Part shown: positions 1 to 14,783 of the stretch, one piece after another | Layout of the letters: each line of letters opens with the position of its first letter | Numbering within the stretch: position 1 is the first letter of the stretch | Notes under the pieces: model-generated | Seen by the model: only the letters and a program-made list of their open reading frames with translations | Told to the model about the DNA's origin: nothing | The model's database searches: none | DNA from: Polaromonas sp. | Lineage (GTDB): Bacteria; Pseudomonadota; Gammaproteobacteria; Burkholderiales; Burkholderiaceae_C | Reading direction: 5' to 3' | Length of the DNA: 35,886 bases | Assembly (NCBI RefSeq): GCF_012927415.1 | Contig: NZ_JABBPF010000059.1 | Coordinates: 1-35,886 of the forward strand | Translations under genes and position numbers: made by a program

Positions 1-85
1 GTCCGCGCTGCGGCTGCCCCTGCCATTTATCGGTTGTGGGCACTTCTCGCAGGCGCGGAAATCGGTCGGCAACGCCTTGAAATTC

Positions 86-118
86 TAGCTACTTGCTACA
101 TCCGTGATAGCAACTAAC
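86..118 (+). repeat. Short A+T-rich repeat, copy 1 (GCTAY-N7-ATAGCAAST)
   Basis: This stretch contains GCTAC, seven bases, then ATAGCAACT. The same layout with the same 7-base spacing occurs at 14648-14674 and 33134-33166, always between genes. The GCTAT/ATAGC arms can form a small hairpin; in this copy one arm base is changed (GCTAC). It looks like a dispersed intergenic repeat and not a gene-specific signal. Confidence 0.45.
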
Positions 119-283
119 GGCGGTATTTGCTAAACCTGATGCAGATTTCACCATTGAAAACGTGCCGCAGACGGTTACTTGGCGTGCCGGCAGGTTTCGA
201 AGCCGTAATCTGGCGCAAGCGGGTGGTTCGACGGTCGCGAGGGCCGAATGCGCGATGATCGGGGCTTTTTGCCTCAACAAAAC

Positions 284-313
284 TTGAGGTTTGACATAAA
301 GACGTGGCATAAT
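284..313 (+). promoter_or_regulatory. Probable sigma70 promoter of the tRNA-Tyr/Gly/Thr-tuf unit
   Basis: The -10 candidate CATAAT (308-313) is preceded at 18 bases by TTGAGG (284-289). Transcription would start near 320, about ten bases before the mature tRNA-Tyr end. A better -35 match, TTGACA at 291-296, lies only 11 bases from this -10 and has no -10 of its own at normal spacing. The exact -35 is therefore uncertain. Confidence 0.45.
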
Positions 314-329
314 CCGAGGTTCGCTAAAA

Positions 330-415
330 GGATGGGTGTCCGAGTGGTTAAAGGAGGCAGACTGTAAATCTGTTCGCTAACGCGTACGCTGGTTCGAATC
401 CAGCCCCATCCACCA
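330..415 (+). tRNA. tRNA-Tyr (anticodon GTA)
   Basis: The 86-base class II tRNA has the acceptor stem GGATGGG (330-336) paired with CCCATCC (405-411), discriminator A412 and an encoded CCA (413-415). The anticodon GTA is at 364-366, and a long variable arm follows, as expected for bacterial tRNA-Tyr. The T-loop GGTTCGAATCC is intact. It is the first of three tRNA genes before tuf, the usual arrangement in betaproteobacteria. Confidence 0.97.
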
Positions 416-515
416 GACATTCTGGTTTTGGCGAGTTAGTTGCAACAAAAAAGACTGCTGCAAGGTGGTCGTTGTTGGTGATGAAAATTAGTGTGAGTTA
501 ATCTGGCGGAGCTGC

Positions 516-589
516 GCGGGAGTAGTTCAATGGTAGAACCCTAGCCTTCCAAGCTAATGACGCGGGTCCGATTCCCGTCTCCCGCTCCA
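516..589 (+). tRNA. tRNA-Gly (anticodon TCC)
   Basis: The 74-base cloverleaf has acceptor arms GCGGGAG (516-522) and CTCCCGC (579-585), discriminator T586 and an encoded CCA (587-589). The anticodon loop CTTCCAA places TCC at 548-550. The T-arm is GGGTCCGATTCCC. It lies 100 bases after tRNA-Tyr and is probably processed from the same transcript. Confidence 0.97.
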
Positions 590-678
590 AAATGCCGTAG
601 GTGTTGCGCGTCGGAGGCGTTTGTGGGGTTTCGTTGGTTGACGTTGCGCATATTTGTCGTCAAGGATTTTGGAATTTA

Positions 679-753
679 GCCCATTTGGCTCAGTGGCAGA
701 GCACTCCCTTGGTAAGGGAGAGGTCCCGGGTCCGATTCCCGGAATGGGCACCA
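679..753 (+). tRNA. tRNA-Thr (anticodon GGT)
   Basis: The acceptor stem is GCCCATT (679-685) with AATGGGC (743-749), discriminator A750 and an encoded CCA (751-753). The anticodon stem CTCCC/GGGAG encloses the loop TTGGTAA with GGT at 711-713. It sits 89 bases before the tuf start codon, so tuf mRNA is probably released from a tRNA-mRNA co-transcript. Confidence 0.97.
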
Positions 754-842
754 CTTTTTTGAGCTTGCGCGGCGTGCAGTGCCACAGCAGGCTGTAGTTG
801 TTAACTGGTTTTGTAGCTCTTTACAAATTTCTGGAGTTGAAA

Positions 843-2033
<1,191 letters not shown>

Positions 2034-2052
2034 TTAGTTGAAAGTTTGATGC

Positions 2053-2128
2053 AGGGGCATAGCTCAATTGGCAGAGCGTCGGTCTCCAAAACCGAAGGTT
2101 GATGGTTCGATTCCTTCTGCCCCTGCCA
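2053..2128 (+). tRNA. tRNA-Trp (anticodon CCA)
   Basis: The 76-base cloverleaf has acceptor AGGGGCA (2053-2059) paired with TGCCCCT (2118-2124), discriminator G2125 and an encoded CCA (2126-2128). The anticodon CCA is at 2086-2088 within the loop CTCCAAA. It starts 19 bases after the tuf stop codon, so it is probably co-transcribed with tuf; secE follows. Confidence 0.97.
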
Positions 2129-2185
2129 CCCGGTGTTTGATGTGATGGATGTCAATGCCGAAGGTGGTTTGAAAAAGTAAAAAGC

Positions 2186-2220
2186 AAGCCCGCCGGGAGC
2201 CAAAAGCTTCTGGTGGGCTT
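2186..2220 (+). terminator. Hairpin between tRNA-Trp and secE
   Basis: AAGCCCGCC (2186-2194) pairs with GGTGGGCTT (2212-2220), with one G-T pair, around a loop that can itself pair partly. No T-run follows, so it is more likely a processing or attenuation hairpin than a full terminator. It could separate the tuf/tRNA transcript from the secE-nusG message. Confidence 0.35.
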
Positions 2221-2267
2221 AAGCGTCTGGATGGACGTATGAAGATTGAACAGGAAATCCGGCAATC

Positions 2268-2651
2268 ATGGCTTCTTCTCAAGTTGAAACCGTCAGTACC
2301 AATGCCGACAAGGCCAAGCTGGGCTTGGCGGTTGTCATGGTGCTGGCTTCCCTGGCAGGCTTTTACCTGTTGAGCAAGCAGGGCCAGCTCGCGCAGTGGG
2401 GTGCCCTCATCGCAGGGTTGGTGGCAGCCGTCGTGATTTTCATGTCGTCCGAGCTAGGTCGGCAATTCCTCGCCTTCGGGCGTGACTCGGTGCGCGAAGT
2501 CAAAAAGGTTGTTTGGCCTACACGCAAGGAAACCATACAGATGACCGCCTATGTGTTTGGCTTCGTGGTGGTAATGGCCTTGTTTTTATGGGTCACGGAT
2601 AAAACACTTGAATGGGTGTTTTACGACCTGATCCTGGGATGGAAAAAATAA
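2268..2651 (+). CDS. secE: Preprotein translocase subunit SecE
   Basis: SecE is the small essential subunit of the SecYEG channel in the inner membrane; it clamps SecY. The product has 127 residues, the length of the three-helix E. coli type. Hydrophobic segments lie at about 18-36, 43-61 and 92-110. The conserved cytoplasmic segment before the last helix is visible as [16 protein letters not shown] (about 74-89), the signature of the family. The start ATG follows CAGGAAA. The stop codon overlaps the nusG start (TAATG), the standard secE-nusG coupling. Confidence 0.97.
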   Translation: MASSQVETVSTNADKAKLGLAVVMVLASLAGFYLLSKQGQLAQWGALIAGLVAAVVIFMSSELGRQFLAFGRDSVREVKKVVWPTRKETIQMTAYVFGFVVVMALFLWVTDKTLEWVFYDLILGWKK

Positions 2652-3247
2652 TGAGCGATCTAAATGTCACGGTGGCCAGTGAACTGGAAGCGGGTGCATC
2701 CCTCGCGCTGACCCCGGGTATGCAGTGGTATGTCGTCCATGCTTATTCCGGTATGGAAAAGGCGGCTGAGCGCAATATTGTCGAGCGTATCAACCGGGCC
2801 GGCATGCAGTCGAAGTTTGGTCGTTTTCTTGTGCCCACTGAAGAAGTGGTCGAGATCAAGAATGGCCAGAAGAAAACGACGGAGCGTCGTTTTTTTCCGG
2901 GCTATGTGCTGGTCGAGATGGTCATGGATGACGAAACCTGGCACCTGGTTAAGCACACCAACAAGGTCACGGGTTTTGTCGGTGGTGCCAAAAACCGGCC
3001 GTCACCCATTTCCGAGGAAGAAGTGCGGAAGATTGTCAGCCAGATGCAGGTTGGTACCGAGAAGCCGCGACATAAAGTCGAGTTTGAAACGGGCGAATAT
3101 GTCCGTGTCAAGGATGGTCCGTTTACTGACTTCAATGGCACGGTGGAAGAAGTCAACTACGAAAAGAACAAGGTTCGTGTTTCGGTCACTATTTTCGGTC
3201 GTGCGACACCGGTTGAACTGGAATTCAGCCAGATCGAGAAGACCTGA
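2651..3247 (+). CDS. nusG: Transcription termination/antitermination factor NusG
   Basis: NusG binds RNA polymerase through its N-terminal domain, suppresses pausing, and links it to Rho or to ribosomal protein S10 through its C-terminal KOW domain. The product has 198 residues. The NGN domain begins with [14 protein letters not shown] near residue 25 and contains [12 protein letters not shown]; the KOW domain has [18 protein letters not shown] near residues 145-162. The ATG at 2651 overlaps the secE stop by one base (TAATG), which decides it over an upstream in-frame ATG at 2612 inside secE. Compared with E. coli NusG there is an extra N-terminal tail of about 15 residues, which I believe is common in related betaproteobacteria. 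Confidence 0.97.
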   Translation: MSDLNVTVASELEAGASLALTPGMQWYVVHAYSGMEKAAERNIVERINRAGMQSKFGRFLVPTEEVVEIKNGQKKTTERRFFPGYVLVEMVMDDETWHLVKHTNKVTGFVGGAKNRPSPISEEEVRKIVSQMQVGTEKPRHKVEFETGEYVRVKDGPFTDFNGTVEEVNYEKNKVRVSVTIFGRATPVELEFSQIEKT

Positions 3248-3440
3248 AATTTTGAGGTGATAACCGGCGTTCTGCGAACCTGGACAGGTATCGCCGCGCT
3301 GGCGCATTCCGGTTATGAATTCGTGCCTTGCAACTCGGCGCGAGCGGTTCTTTTGAATCTTATTGAGTTGTGTAACCCCCGGGGAGTCGGGACCTGTTTT
3401 TTGACAGCGTTCAGGCGTTATTACCCGCAAGGAGAAAAGT

Positions 3441-3875
3441 ATGGCGAAAAAAATCGTCGGCTTCGTCAAGCTGCAAGTGCCAGCTGGCAAGGCTAACCCG
3501 TCCCCCCCGATTGGCCCGGCTTTGGGTCAACGCGGCCTGAACATCATGGAGTTCTGCAAGGCATTCAATGCGCAGACCCAAGGTGTCGAGCCCGGCCTGC
3601 CACTGCCTGTGGTGATTACTGCCTACGCAGACAAGAGCTTCACCTTCATTATCAAGACGCCACCGGCGGTTACCCTGATCAAGAAGGCCATTAAGCTCGA
3701 CAAGGGTTCTGCCACGCCGCACACGGCAAAAGTCGGCAAGATCACCCGTGCCCAGTTGGAAGAAATTGCCAAGACAAAAATGAAAGACATGACTGCGGCC
3801 GATCTCGACGCTGCGGTTCGTACTATTGCCGGTTCTGCCCGTTCCATGGGTGTGACGGTGGAGGGTGTTGTATGA
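3441..3875 (+). CDS. rplK: 50S ribosomal protein L11
   Basis: L11 forms the GTPase-associated centre with 23S rRNA and is the site of action of thiostrepton-type antibiotics and of RelA stimulation. The product has 144 residues, close to the family length. It shows the proline-rich hinge [19 protein letters not shown] and the C-terminal rRNA-binding domain ending in [18 protein letters not shown] (3429-3434) precedes ATG 3441. The 193-base leader after nusG has no ORF I trust; in E. coli the corresponding leader is the target of L1 autoregulation, but I cannot point to the L1 site here. The stop overlaps rplA by four bases (ATGA). Confidence 0.98.
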   Translation: MAKKIVGFVKLQVPAGKANPSPPIGPALGQRGLNIMEFCKAFNAQTQGVEPGLPLPVVITAYADKSFTFIIKTPPAVTLIKKAIKLDKGSATPHTAKVGKITRAQLEEIAKTKMKDMTAADLDAAVRTIAGSARSMGVTVEGVV

Positions 3876-4567
3876 GCAAGCTGACCAAACGTCAAAAAAC
3901 CGTCGGCGACAAGGTCGACAGCAACAAGTTGTACGCATTGCCTGACGCGCTCGGCCTTGTAAAAGAGTTTGCCGTCGCCAAGTTTGATGAATCCATCGAC
4001 GTAGCCGTGCAGCTTGGCATCGATGCCAAGAAATCCGACCAGGTCGTTCGCGGCGCTGTCGTACTGCCCAACGGAACCGGCAAAACCAAGAGGGTTGCCG
4101 TGTTTGCGCAAGGTGCCAAGGCTGAAGAAGCCAAGGCAGCCGGTGCGGACATCGTGGGCATGGATGATCTGGCCGCCGACATCAAGGCTGGCAAGATGGA
4201 CTTCGATGTTGTGATTGCTTCTCCCGATGCGATGCGTATCGTTGGTACGCTGGGTCAGATTCTCGGCCCACGCGGCCTGATGCCCAACCCCAAGGTTGGC
4301 ACCGTGACGCCCGATGTTGCTACCGCTGTAAGGAATGCAAAAGCCGGCCAGGTTCAGTTCCGCGTTGACAAGGCCGGTATCGTGCACGGCACCATCGGCC
4401 GCCGATCATTCGACACTGCCAAGCTGCAGGGCAACCTGGCTGCATTGATCGATGCATTGATCAAAGCCAAGCCGGCTACCAGCAAGGGCGTGTATTTGAA
4501 GAAGATTGCCGTTTCGTCAACGATGGGTGTCGGCGTTCGCGTCGATACGCAGACCATCGCGGCGTAA
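3872..4567 (+). CDS. rplA: 50S ribosomal protein L1
   Basis: L1 builds the mobile L1 stalk at the ribosomal E site and, as known in E. coli, represses translation of its own operon by binding the rplK leader. The product has 231 residues, the normal bacterial size. Family blocks visible are [14 protein letters not shown] (about 52-65), [15 protein letters not shown] (about 132-146) and the C-terminal [11 protein letters not shown]. The start ATG overlaps the rplK stop (ATGA), so the two proteins are translationally coupled. Confidence 0.98.
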   Translation: MSKLTKRQKTVGDKVDSNKLYALPDALGLVKEFAVAKFDESIDVAVQLGIDAKKSDQVVRGAVVLPNGTGKTKRVAVFAQGAKAEEAKAAGADIVGMDDLAADIKAGKMDFDVVIASPDAMRIVGTLGQILGPRGLMPNPKVGTVTPDVATAVRNAKAGQVQFRVDKAGIVHGTIGRRSFDTAKLQGNLAALIDALIKAKPATSKGVYLKKIAVSSTMGVGVRVDTQTIAA

Positions 4568-4834
4568 TTGAAGAAATTTGAATGACCCGCGAGGGTTGTT
4601 CAATGTGGTGGGCTGCCGGAGCTTTCTCTGGCAGGTCATCCAGGACCGTTGGTGTGCTGGCCCGGCTTAAGAAATTGGGTGACGCACTTAATCGAAAGAC
4701 AGCCAACGCAGATGGCGGTCCCGCTGCATGAATGGTTTTGCAAAGAATCTGAAACAGTTGGTCGCTGAACATGAGCGTGTCGAAGGGTAGCCGCGCAAGC
4801 TCCAACCCGATGGCACTTTTTTAAGGAGTAGACC
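4568..4834 (+). promoter_or_regulatory. rplJ leader region
   Basis: This is a 267-base untranslated stretch between rplA and rplJ with no convincing ORF. In E. coli and other bacteria the rplJ leader folds into a structure bound by the L10-(L12)4 complex, which represses rplJL translation, and the rplJ promoter also lies here. Length and position fit that role. I cannot derive the L10-binding fold by eye and see no clear -35/-10 pair. Confidence 0.4.
4823..4828 (+). promoter_or_regulatory. Shine-Dalgarno AAGGAG fixing the TTG start of rplJ
   Basis: AAGGAG ends six bases before the TTG at 4835. No ATG or GTG is in frame nearby and the translation from TTG gives the standard L10 N-terminus, so this site decides the start. 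Confidence 0.85.
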
Positions 4835-5374
4835 TTGAGTCTCAATCGCAGTGAGAAACAAGCCGTCATTGATGAAGTGACAGGCCTCGCCGCTAAAGCT
4901 CAAACGCTCGTGATGGCGGAATACCGTGGCATTACGGTTGCTGACATGACCAAGCTGCGCAGCCAAGCCCGCGACAAAGGCGTGACCCTGAGTGTTCTGA
5001 AGAACACTCTGGCTCGCCGAGCCGTGGCAGGAAGCGCATTTGAAGTCTTGTCCGACCAGATGACCGGTCCGCTGATCTACGGCTTTTCCATCGATGCTGT
5101 CGCTGCTGCAAAAGTAGTGGCTGACTTCGCGAAAACCAACGACAAGTTGGTGATTCGCGCGGGTGCATTTGGTGGTAAGACCCTGGACGTGAACGGCGTG
5201 AAGCAACTGGCCAACATTCCTTCCAAGGACGTGTTGCTGGCCCAGTTGTGTGGCTTGCTGATGTCGCCTATCTCGCGTACCGCTGCTGTGCTTGCAGCGC
5301 TGGCAGCGAAGCGGGGCGGTGGCGAGGAAGCGGCAGAGGCTGCAGAGCCTGCGCCAGAACCCGCAGCGGCGTAA
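4835..5374 (+). CDS. rplJ: 50S ribosomal protein L10 (TTG start)
   Basis: L10 anchors the L7/L12 dimers of the ribosomal stalk to 23S rRNA and acts with L12 as translational repressor of its own message. The product has 179 residues. The N-terminal rRNA-binding part begins [14 protein letters not shown] and includes [17 protein letters not shown]; the C-terminal helix that holds L12 ends in an alanine/glutamate-rich tail ([16 protein letters not shown]). Translation starts at TTG 4835, supported by a perfect AAGGAG six bases upstream; TTG for rplJ is, to my knowledge, usual in this group. rplL follows after 29 bases. Confidence 0.97.
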   Translation: MSLNRSEKQAVIDEVTGLAAKAQTLVMAEYRGITVADMTKLRSQARDKGVTLSVLKNTLARRAVAGSAFEVLSDQMTGPLIYGFSIDAVAAAKVVADFAKTNDKLVIRAGAFGGKTLDVNGVKQLANIPSKDVLLAQLCGLLMSPISRTAAVLAALAAKRGGGEEAAEAAEPAPEPAAA

Positions 5375-5403
5375 TTACCAACCAACTTTTTTAGGAATTC
5401 AAA

Positions 5404-5781
5404 ATGGCATTCGACAAAGACGCATTTTTGACCGTGCTGGACAGCATGACGGTCCTCGAACTCAACGACCTGGTGAAAGCCATCGAAGAGAAATTTGGTG
5501 TGAGCGCAGCTTCCATGGCTGCCCCCGCTGCTGGCGGTGGCGGTGCAGGTGCTGCTGTCGTTGAAGAGAAGACCGAATTCAACGTCGTTCTGCTTGAAGC
5601 TGGCGCCCAAAAGGTGCAGGTCATCAAGGCCGTGCGCGAAATCACCGGTCTGGGCCTCAAGGAAGCCAAGGATCTGGTTGACGGCGCACCAAAGAACGTC
5701 AAGGAAGGCGCCAACAAGGCTGACGCAGACGCTGCCAAGAAAAAGCTGGAAGATGCTGGCGCGAAAGTCGAACTCAAGTAA
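5404..5781 (+). CDS. rplL: 50S ribosomal protein L7/L12
   Basis: L7/L12 is the multi-copy stalk protein that recruits translation factors and stimulates their GTPase activity. The product has 125 residues. An N-terminal dimerisation helix (about 1-33) is followed by an alanine/glycine-rich hinge ([17 protein letters not shown], about 39-55) and the C-terminal factor-binding domain with [20 protein letters not shown] and [26 protein letters not shown] precedes the ATG. A hairpin and a long structured leader separate it from rpoB. Confidence 0.98.
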   Translation: MAFDKDAFLTVLDSMTVLELNDLVKAIEEKFGVSAASMAAPAAGGGGAGAAVVEEKTEFNVVLLEAGAQKVQVIKAVREITGLGLKEAKDLVDGAPKNVKEGANKADADAAKKKLEDAGAKVELK

Positions 5782-5796
5782 TTCTTGATGTTTGGC

Positions 5797-5829
5797 AAGG
5801 CTGGAAGACCTTATCGGGCTTCCAGCCTT
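5797..5829 (+). terminator. Attenuator-type hairpin after rplL
   Basis: AAGGCTGGAAG (5797-5807) and CTTCCAGCCTT (5819-5829) form an 11-bp perfect stem with an 11-base loop, 16 bases after the rplL stop. The following tract TCCCGTTT is only weakly U-rich, so read-through into rpoB is expected. This fits a partial terminator that lowers rpoBC expression relative to rplJL. Confidence 0.6.
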
Positions 5830-5937
5830 TCCCGTTTAAGGATGAGTTCCCGAAGTGACTTGCAAAGCGCGATTTTCCGATGTTTTAAAGATTTCACGGA
5901 CAGACAACGGCGGTTCGCGCTGAACGGCAGTGATACC

Positions 5938-5966
5938 GGAAAAAAGATTGCCCCAATCTTTTTTCC
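5938..5966 (+). terminator. Perfect 12-bp palindrome with A6/T6 flanks
   Basis: GGAAAAAAGATT (5938-5949) and AATCTTTTTTCC (5955-5966) are exact reverse complements around GCCCC. The stem is A/T-rich and contains its own T6 tract, so it could act as a weak terminator in either direction or as an RNase III substrate. It is the second hairpin in the rplL-rpoB gap. Confidence 0.45.
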
Positions 5967-6123
5967 AGTGTTTTCTGAAACCCGACTGCAGAAAACGCCT
6001 TGGTTCGGGTGACGTGCAATGCGTCACCGTCCGCCATGGTTGGTAGTGGCCAACCACCAAGTTGCCTGAATACGTGGTGTATTCAGGTTCGAGAGTCCCA
6101 GAGCCCATCATTACGGAGAACTC

Positions 6124-10248
<4,125 letters not shown>

Positions 10249-10275
10249 ACGGCGGACAAGAAAAGGATTTAACAC

Positions 10276-13200
10276 ATGAAATCATTACTCGACCTGTTCA
10301 AGCAGTTCACGCCGGATGAGCATTTTGATGCCATCAAGATCGGCATGGCCTCGCCCGAGAAAATCCGCTCATGGTCTTTCGGTGAAGTTAAAAAGCCCGA
10401 AACCATCAACTACCGCACCTTCAAGCCCGAGCGCGACGGTCTTTTTTGCGCCAAAATCTTTGGCCCCATCAAGGACTACGAATGCCTGTGCGGCAAGTAC
10501 AAGCGCCTCAAGCACCGCGGTGTCATCTGCGAGAAATGCGGCGTTGAAGTGACCCAGACCAAGGTCCGCCGCGAACGCATGGGTCACATCGACCTGGCCG
10601 CACCGTGCGCACACATCTGGTTTTTGAAGTCGCTGCCGTCGCGTTTGGGCCTGGTGCTCGACATGACGCTGCGCGACATCGAACGCGTGCTGTACTTTGA
10701 AGCCTATGTGGTGACCGACCCCGGCATGACCCCGCTGAAGAAATTCAGCATCATGTCGGAAGACGATTACGACGCCAAGCGCAAAGAGTATGGCGACGAG
10801 TACACCGCCAAGATGGGCGCCGAGGGCATCAAGGACCTGCTCGAAGGGCTGGACCTTGACGTTGAAATCGACAAGCTGCGCAATGACCTGACCGGCTCCG
10901 AGATCAAGATCAAGAAGAACGCCAAGCGCCTGAAGCTGATGGAAGGATTCAAGAAATCCGGCATCAAGCCTGGCTGGATGGTGCTAGACGTGCTGCCCGT
11001 GCTGCCGCCGGACCTGCGTCCGCTGGTGCCGCTGGACGGTGGCCGCTTTGCGACGTCCGATCTGAACGACCTCTATCGCCGCGTCATCAACCGCAACAGC
11101 CGCCTGCGCCGTTTGCTGGAACTCAAAGCGCCTGAAATCATTGCCCGCAATGAAAAGCGCATGCTCCAGGAAGCCGTGGACAGCTTGCTGGACAACGGTC
11201 GCCGTGGCAAGGCCATGACGGGCGCCAACAAGCGCGCACTCAAGTCACTGGCCGACATGATCAAGGGCAAGTCAGGCCGTTTCCGCCAGAACTTGCTGGG
11301 CAAACGGGTCGATTACTCGGGTCGTTCCGTGATTACCGTGGGCCCGACACTCAAGCTGCACCAGTGCGGTTTGCCCAAGCTTATGGCGCTGGAATTGTTC
11401 AAGCCCTTTATCTTCGCGCAGCTCGAAGTGCGTGGCATTGCCACCACCATCAAGGCGGCCAAGAAGGAAGTCGAATCCGGCACGCCGGTGGTCTGGGACA
11501 TTCTGGAAGAGGTCATCAAGGAGCATCCGGTGATGCTCAACCGCGCGCCGACGCTCCACCGCTTGGGCATCCAGGCTTTCGAGCCGATCCTGATCGAAGG
11601 CAAGGCCATCCAGCTGCATCCGCTCGTCTGCTCGGCCTTCAACGCCGACTTCGACGGTGACCAGATGGCTGTCCACGTACCGCTGTCGGTCGAAGCGCAA
11701 ATGGAGGCCCGCACCCTGATGCTGGCTTCGAACAACATCCTGTTCCCGGCCAACGGCGAGCCGTCCATCGTTCCATCGCAAGACGTGGTGCTGGGCCTTT
11801 ACTACACGACCCGCGACCGTACCAACGGCAAGGGCGAAGGTCTGGTTTTTTCTGACACCGGCGAAGTGCGCCGCGCCTTCGACGCGGGCGAGCTCGATCT
11901 GAACGCCCGCATCAGCGTGCGCCTGACCGAGTGGAGCAAGGACAAGGAAACGAACGAGTTCGTGCCGTCGACCAAGCTGTGGGAAACCACCGGCGGCCGT
12001 GCCTTGTTGTCCGAAATCCTGCCCAAGGGCCTGCCTTTTTCGAACATCAACAAGGCCTTGAAGAAGAAGGAAATCTCCAAGCTCATCAACGTGTCTTTCC
12101 GCAAGTGCGGTTTGAAGGAGACCGTGGTGTTTGCCGACAAGCTGCTGCAGTCGGGCTTTCGCCTGGCGACCCGGGCGGGTATTTCGATCTGCATCGAAGA
12201 CATGCTGGTGCCCAAGGAAAAGACCAGCATCATTGCGCACGCCCAGAAGGAAGTCAAAGAGATCGAGCAGCAGTATGTTTCGGGTCTGGTGACGGCCGGC
12301 GAGCGTTACAACAAGGTGGTCGACATCTGGGGCAAGTCGGGCGATGAGGTCTCCAAGGCGATGATGGCCCAGCTTTCAAAGGAAAAGGTCATTGACCGCC
12401 ACGGCAAGGAAGTCGAGCAGGATTCCTTCAACTCCATCTACATGATGGCCGACTCGGGTGCGCGCGGTTCCGCCGCGCAGATTCGCCAGGTCGCCGGCAT
12501 GCGGGGTTTGATGGCCAAGCCTGACGGCTCGATCATCGAGACACCGATTACCGCCAACTTCCGCGAAGGCCTGAACGTGCTGGAGTATTTCATCTCCACG
12601 CACGGTGCCCGCAAGGGCCTGGCCGACACGGCGCTGAAAACCGCCAACTCCGGTTACCTGACGCGCCGCCTGTGCGACGTGGTGCAGGACCTGGTGGTGA
12701 CCGAGGACGATTGCGGCACGCAGGACGGCTCGCTGATGCGCGCCATCGTCGAGGGCGGTGAAGTGATCGAATCGCTGCGCGACCGGGTACTCGGCCGCAC
12801 CGTGGTGGAAGACATCCTGCACCCCGAGAACCGCGCGGTCCTGATCAAGGCCGGCGTCATGCTGGACGAAGACCTGATTGACGGGCTGGAAATTGCCGGC
12901 GTTGACGAAGTCAAGGTGCGGACCGCACTGACCTGCGAAACCCGCTTCGGACTGTGCGCCAGCTGCTATGGCCGCGACCTGGGTCGCGGCGGCCTGATCA
13001 ACATCGGTGAAGCGGTCGGTATCATCGCCGCGCAGTCGATCGGTGAGCCTGGCACTCAGCTGACGATGCGCACCTTCCACATCGGTGGGGCGGCCTCGCG
13101 CGCGGCGATTGCCTCCAGTGTCGAAGCCAAGTCCAATGGTGTGATCGGTTTCAACGTACCGATGCGCTATGTGACCAACGCCAAGGGCGACCTGGTGGTG

Positions 13201-14490
13201 ATTGCGCGTTCCGGCGAGATCGTCATTCATGACGAGCATGGCCGTGAGCGCGAGCGTCACAAGGTGCCTTACGGCGCAACGCTGACCGTCAAGGCCGACC
13301 AGACCATCAAGGCGGGCGCGATTCTGGCCAACTGGGATCCGCTGACACGCCCCATCATTACCGAATTTGCCGGCAAGGTGCTGTTCGAGAATGTCGAAGA
13401 CGGCGTCACGGTAGCCAAGCAGGTTGACGAGGTGACTGGTCTGTCCACCCTGGTGGTGATTGATCCGAAACGCCGCGGTTCGACCAAGGTGATCCGTCCG
13501 CTGGTCAAGTTGCTCGATGCCACCGGCAACGAAGTCAAGATTCCCGGCACCGATCACTCGGTGACGATTGGCTTCCAGATCGGTGCGCTGGTCCAGGTGC
13601 GTGACGGTCAGGACGTGGGACCCGGCGAAGTGCTGGCGCGTATCCCGATCGAAGGCCAGAAAACCCGCGACATTACCGGCGGTTTGCCGCGCGTCGCCGA
13701 GTTGTTCGAAGCCCGTACGCCAAAAGACAAGGGCACGCTGGCCGAAATGACCGGGACCGTGTCCTTCGGCAAGGAAACCAAAGGCAAGGTTCGCCTGCAG
13801 ATCACCGATCCCGAAGGCAAGGTCTGGGAAGACCTCGTTCCCAAGGAGAAGAACATCTTGGTGCACGAAGGCCAGGTCGTGAACAAGGGCGAATCGATTG
13901 TGGACGGTCCGGCCGATCCGCAGGACATCCTGCGCCTGCTGGGCGTGGCCGAACTGGCTCGCTACATCGTCGATGAAGTGCAGGACGTGTACCGTCTGCA
14001 GGGTGTGAAGATCAACGACAAGCACATCGAAGTGATTGTTCGCCAGATGCTGCGCCGTGTGGTGGTTGAAAACGTCGGTGACACCAGCTATATCGCTGGC
14101 GAACAGGTCGAGCGTTCGGCGCTGCTGGATGTCAACGACGCCCTGCGCGCCGACGGCAAGATCCCTGCCACCTTCAGCAACCTGCTGCTGGGTATTACCA
14201 AGGCGTCGCTGTCGACCGATTCGTTCATCTCAGCGGCTTCCTTCCAGGAAACCACCCGCGTGCTCACCGAGGCTGCCATCATGGGCAAGCGCGACGAGTT
14301 GCGTGGCCTGAAGGAAAACGTCATCGTCGGCCGGCTGATTCCTGCCGGCACCGGCATGGCCTACCACGAGGCGCGCAAGGCCAAGGACCTGATGGATGAC
14401 TCCGAGCGTCGCGCCATCGCCGAGTCCGAAGCGGCTGAACTGGAAGCGGTGCATGCCGAAGCCAGTGGCGAAAGTACGGCAGCAGAGTAA
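10276..14490 (+). CDS. rpoC: DNA-directed RNA polymerase subunit beta'
   Basis: The beta' subunit carries the catalytic magnesium and the clamp. The product has 1404 residues (E. coli 1407). The N-terminal zinc ribbon appears as [20 protein letters not shown] (about 70-89). The catalytic loop [12 protein letters not shown] holds the three aspartates at 458, 460 and 462. The second zinc site shows [17 protein letters not shown], followed by [25 protein letters not shown] of the bridge-helix region. AAGGATTTAACAC precedes the ATG. A strong terminator follows 36 bases after the stop codon, closing the ribosomal protein/RNA polymerase block. Confidence 0.98.
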   Translation: MKSLLDLFKQFTPDEHFDAIKIGMASPEKIRSWSFGEVKKPETINYRTFKPERDGLFCAKIFGPIKDYECLCGKYKRLKHRGVICEKCGVEVTQTKVRRERMGHIDLAAPCAHIWFLKSLPSRLGLVLDMTLRDIERVLYFEAYVVTDPGMTPLKKFSIMSEDDYDAKRKEYGDEYTAKMGAEGIKDLLEGLDLDVEIDKLRNDLTGSEIKIKKNAKRLKLMEGFKKSGIKPGWMVLDVLPVLPPDLRPLVPLDGGRFATSDLNDLYRRVINRNSRLRRLLELKAPEIIARNEKRMLQEAVDSLLDNGRRGKAMTGANKRALKSLADMIKGKSGRFRQNLLGKRVDYSGRSVITVGPTLKLHQCGLPKLMALELFKPFIFAQLEVRGIATTIKAAKKEVESGTPVVWDILEEVIKEHPVMLNRAPTLHRLGIQAFEPILIEGKAIQLHPLVCSAFNADFDGDQMAVHVPLSVEAQMEARTLMLASNNILFPANGEPSIVPSQDVVLGLYYTTRDRTNGKGEGLVFSDTGEVRRAFDAGELDLNARISVRLTEWSKDKETNEFVPSTKLWETTGGRALLSEILPKGLPFSNINKALKKKEISKLINVSFRKCGLKETVVFADKLLQSGFRLATRAGISICIEDMLVPKEKTSIIAHAQKEVKEIEQQYVSGLVTAGERYNKVVDIWGKSGDEVSKAMMAQLSKEKVIDRHGKEVEQDSFNSIYMMADSGARGSAAQIRQVAGMRGLMAKPDGSIIETPITANFREGLNVLEYFISTHGARKGLADTALKTANSGYLTRRLCDVVQDLVVTEDDCGTQDGSLMRAIVEGGEVIESLRDRVLGRTVVEDILHPENRAVLIKAGVMLDEDLIDGLEIAGVDEVKVRTALTCETRFGLCASCYGRDLGRGGLINIGEAVGIIAAQSIGEPGTQLTMRTFHIGGAASRAAIASSVEAKSNGVIGFNVPMRYVTNAKGDLVVIARSGEIVIHDEHGRERERHKVPYGATLTVKADQTIKAGAILANWDPLTRPIITEFAGKVLFENVEDGVTVAKQVDEVTGLSTLVVIDPKRRGSTKVIRPLVKLLDATGNEVKIPGTDHSVTIGFQIGALVQVRDGQDVGPGEVLARIPIEGQKTRDITGGLPRVAELFEARTPKDKGTLAEMTGTVSFGKETKGKVRLQITDPEGKVWEDLVPKEKNILVHEGQVVNKGESIVDGPADPQDILRLLGVAELARYIVDEVQDVYRLQGVKINDKHIEVIVRQMLRRVVVENVGDTSYIAGEQVERSALLDVNDALRADGKIPATFSNLLLGITKASLSTDSFISAASFQETTRVLTEAAIMGKRDELRGLKENVIVGRLIPAGTGMAYHEARKAKDLMDDSERRAIAESEAAELEAVHAEASGESTAAE

Positions 14491-14526
14491 GCCGCAAGCC
14501 CTCTGCCGCGCCTTGACCAGCGCCTG

Positions 14527-14559
14527 GCCCCACGCCTGCAAAGGTGTGGGGCTTTTTTT
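14527..14559 (+). terminator. Intrinsic terminator after rpoC
   Basis: GCCCCACGCC (14527-14536) pairs with GGTGTGGGGC (14543-14552), with one G-T pair, around a 6-base loop, and is followed at once by T7. This is a textbook Rho-independent terminator for the rplKAJL-rpoBC message. Confidence 0.9.
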
Positions 14560-14647
14560 GTTTCTAAGGAAGATGAGCCGATGGTGTTGCCTGCAAATTG
14601 GCGAAAATACAGGAAATCCCGGCTACGTGCAGGTATTATCGGCATTT

Positions 14648-14674
14648 AATGCTATTGAATATATAGCAACTGGC
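14648..14674 (+). repeat. Short A+T-rich repeat, copy 2
   Basis: GCTAT, seven bases, ATAGCAACT followed by GGC: the same layout as at 86-118 and 33134-33166. It lies in the 301-base gap between rpoC and lemA, which otherwise contains only the rpoC terminator and a lemA leader hairpin. Confidence 0.45.
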
Positions 14675-14720
14675 AATTTCAGCCTGTTTTTCGGAAGCGT
14701 TGAAAATACGGTTACTCTCG

Positions 14721-14762
14721 CAGCAAGCCCCGCCAGCCATTGAAAATAGGGCTTGCTGTTTT
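14721..14762 (+). terminator. Terminator-like hairpin in the lemA leader
   Basis: CAGCAAGCCC (14721-14730) and GGGCTTGCTG (14749-14758) are exact complements around an 18-base loop and are followed by TTTT. The 3' end lies 30 bases before the lemA start. It could back up the rpoC terminator or attenuate lemA transcription; the large loop makes it weaker than the rpoC terminator. Confidence 0.5.
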
Positions 14763-14777
14763 GTGACCTTCAGCCTC

Positions 14778-14783
14778 AAGGAA
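14778..14783 (+). promoter_or_regulatory. Shine-Dalgarno AAGGAA deciding the lemA start
   Basis: AAGGAA lies eight bases before ATG 14792. The open frame reaches further up to 14753, but that would place the hairpin described here inside the gene. Confidence 0.6.

Larger units (their letters stand above)
1..329. other. Gene-free left edge upstream of the tRNA cluster
   Basis: I see no convincing gene here. The plus strand has short open ends (one frame runs from base 1 to a stop at 117) that could be the last codons of a gene lying to the left, but nothing in them is recognisable. A 73-codon minus-strand frame (89-310) covers the tRNA promoter and has no family features, so I do not call it. 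The stretch does hold a copy of a short A+T-rich repeat (86-118) and the promoter for the tRNA genes (284-313). Confidence 0.5.
5782..6123 (+). promoter_or_regulatory. Structured rplL-rpoB intergenic leader
   Basis: No gene is visible in these 342 bases, but five perfect inverted repeats are: 5797-5829, 5938-5966, 6008-6028, 6037-6056 and 6065-6087. In E. coli the equivalent gap holds an attenuator that passes only part of transcription into rpoBC, plus an RNase III site. The first two hairpins here could attenuate; the last three crowd the 5' side of the rpoB start codon and may control mRNA stability or translation. The actual mechanism is inference. Confidence 0.55.

Noticed and set aside
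89-310. 73-codon minus-strand frame upstream of tRNA-Tyr
   Set aside because: It runs through the tRNA promoter and has no recognisable features.
291-313. TTGACA at 291 as the -35 of the tRNA promoter
   Set aside because: Only 11 bases separate it from CATAAT at 308, and no other -10 stands at 16-18 bases; TTGAGG at 284 fits the spacing better.
12376-14025. Minus-strand open frame of 549 codons opposite rpoC
   Set aside because: Same situation: antisense to rpoC, biased composition, no recognisable domain.
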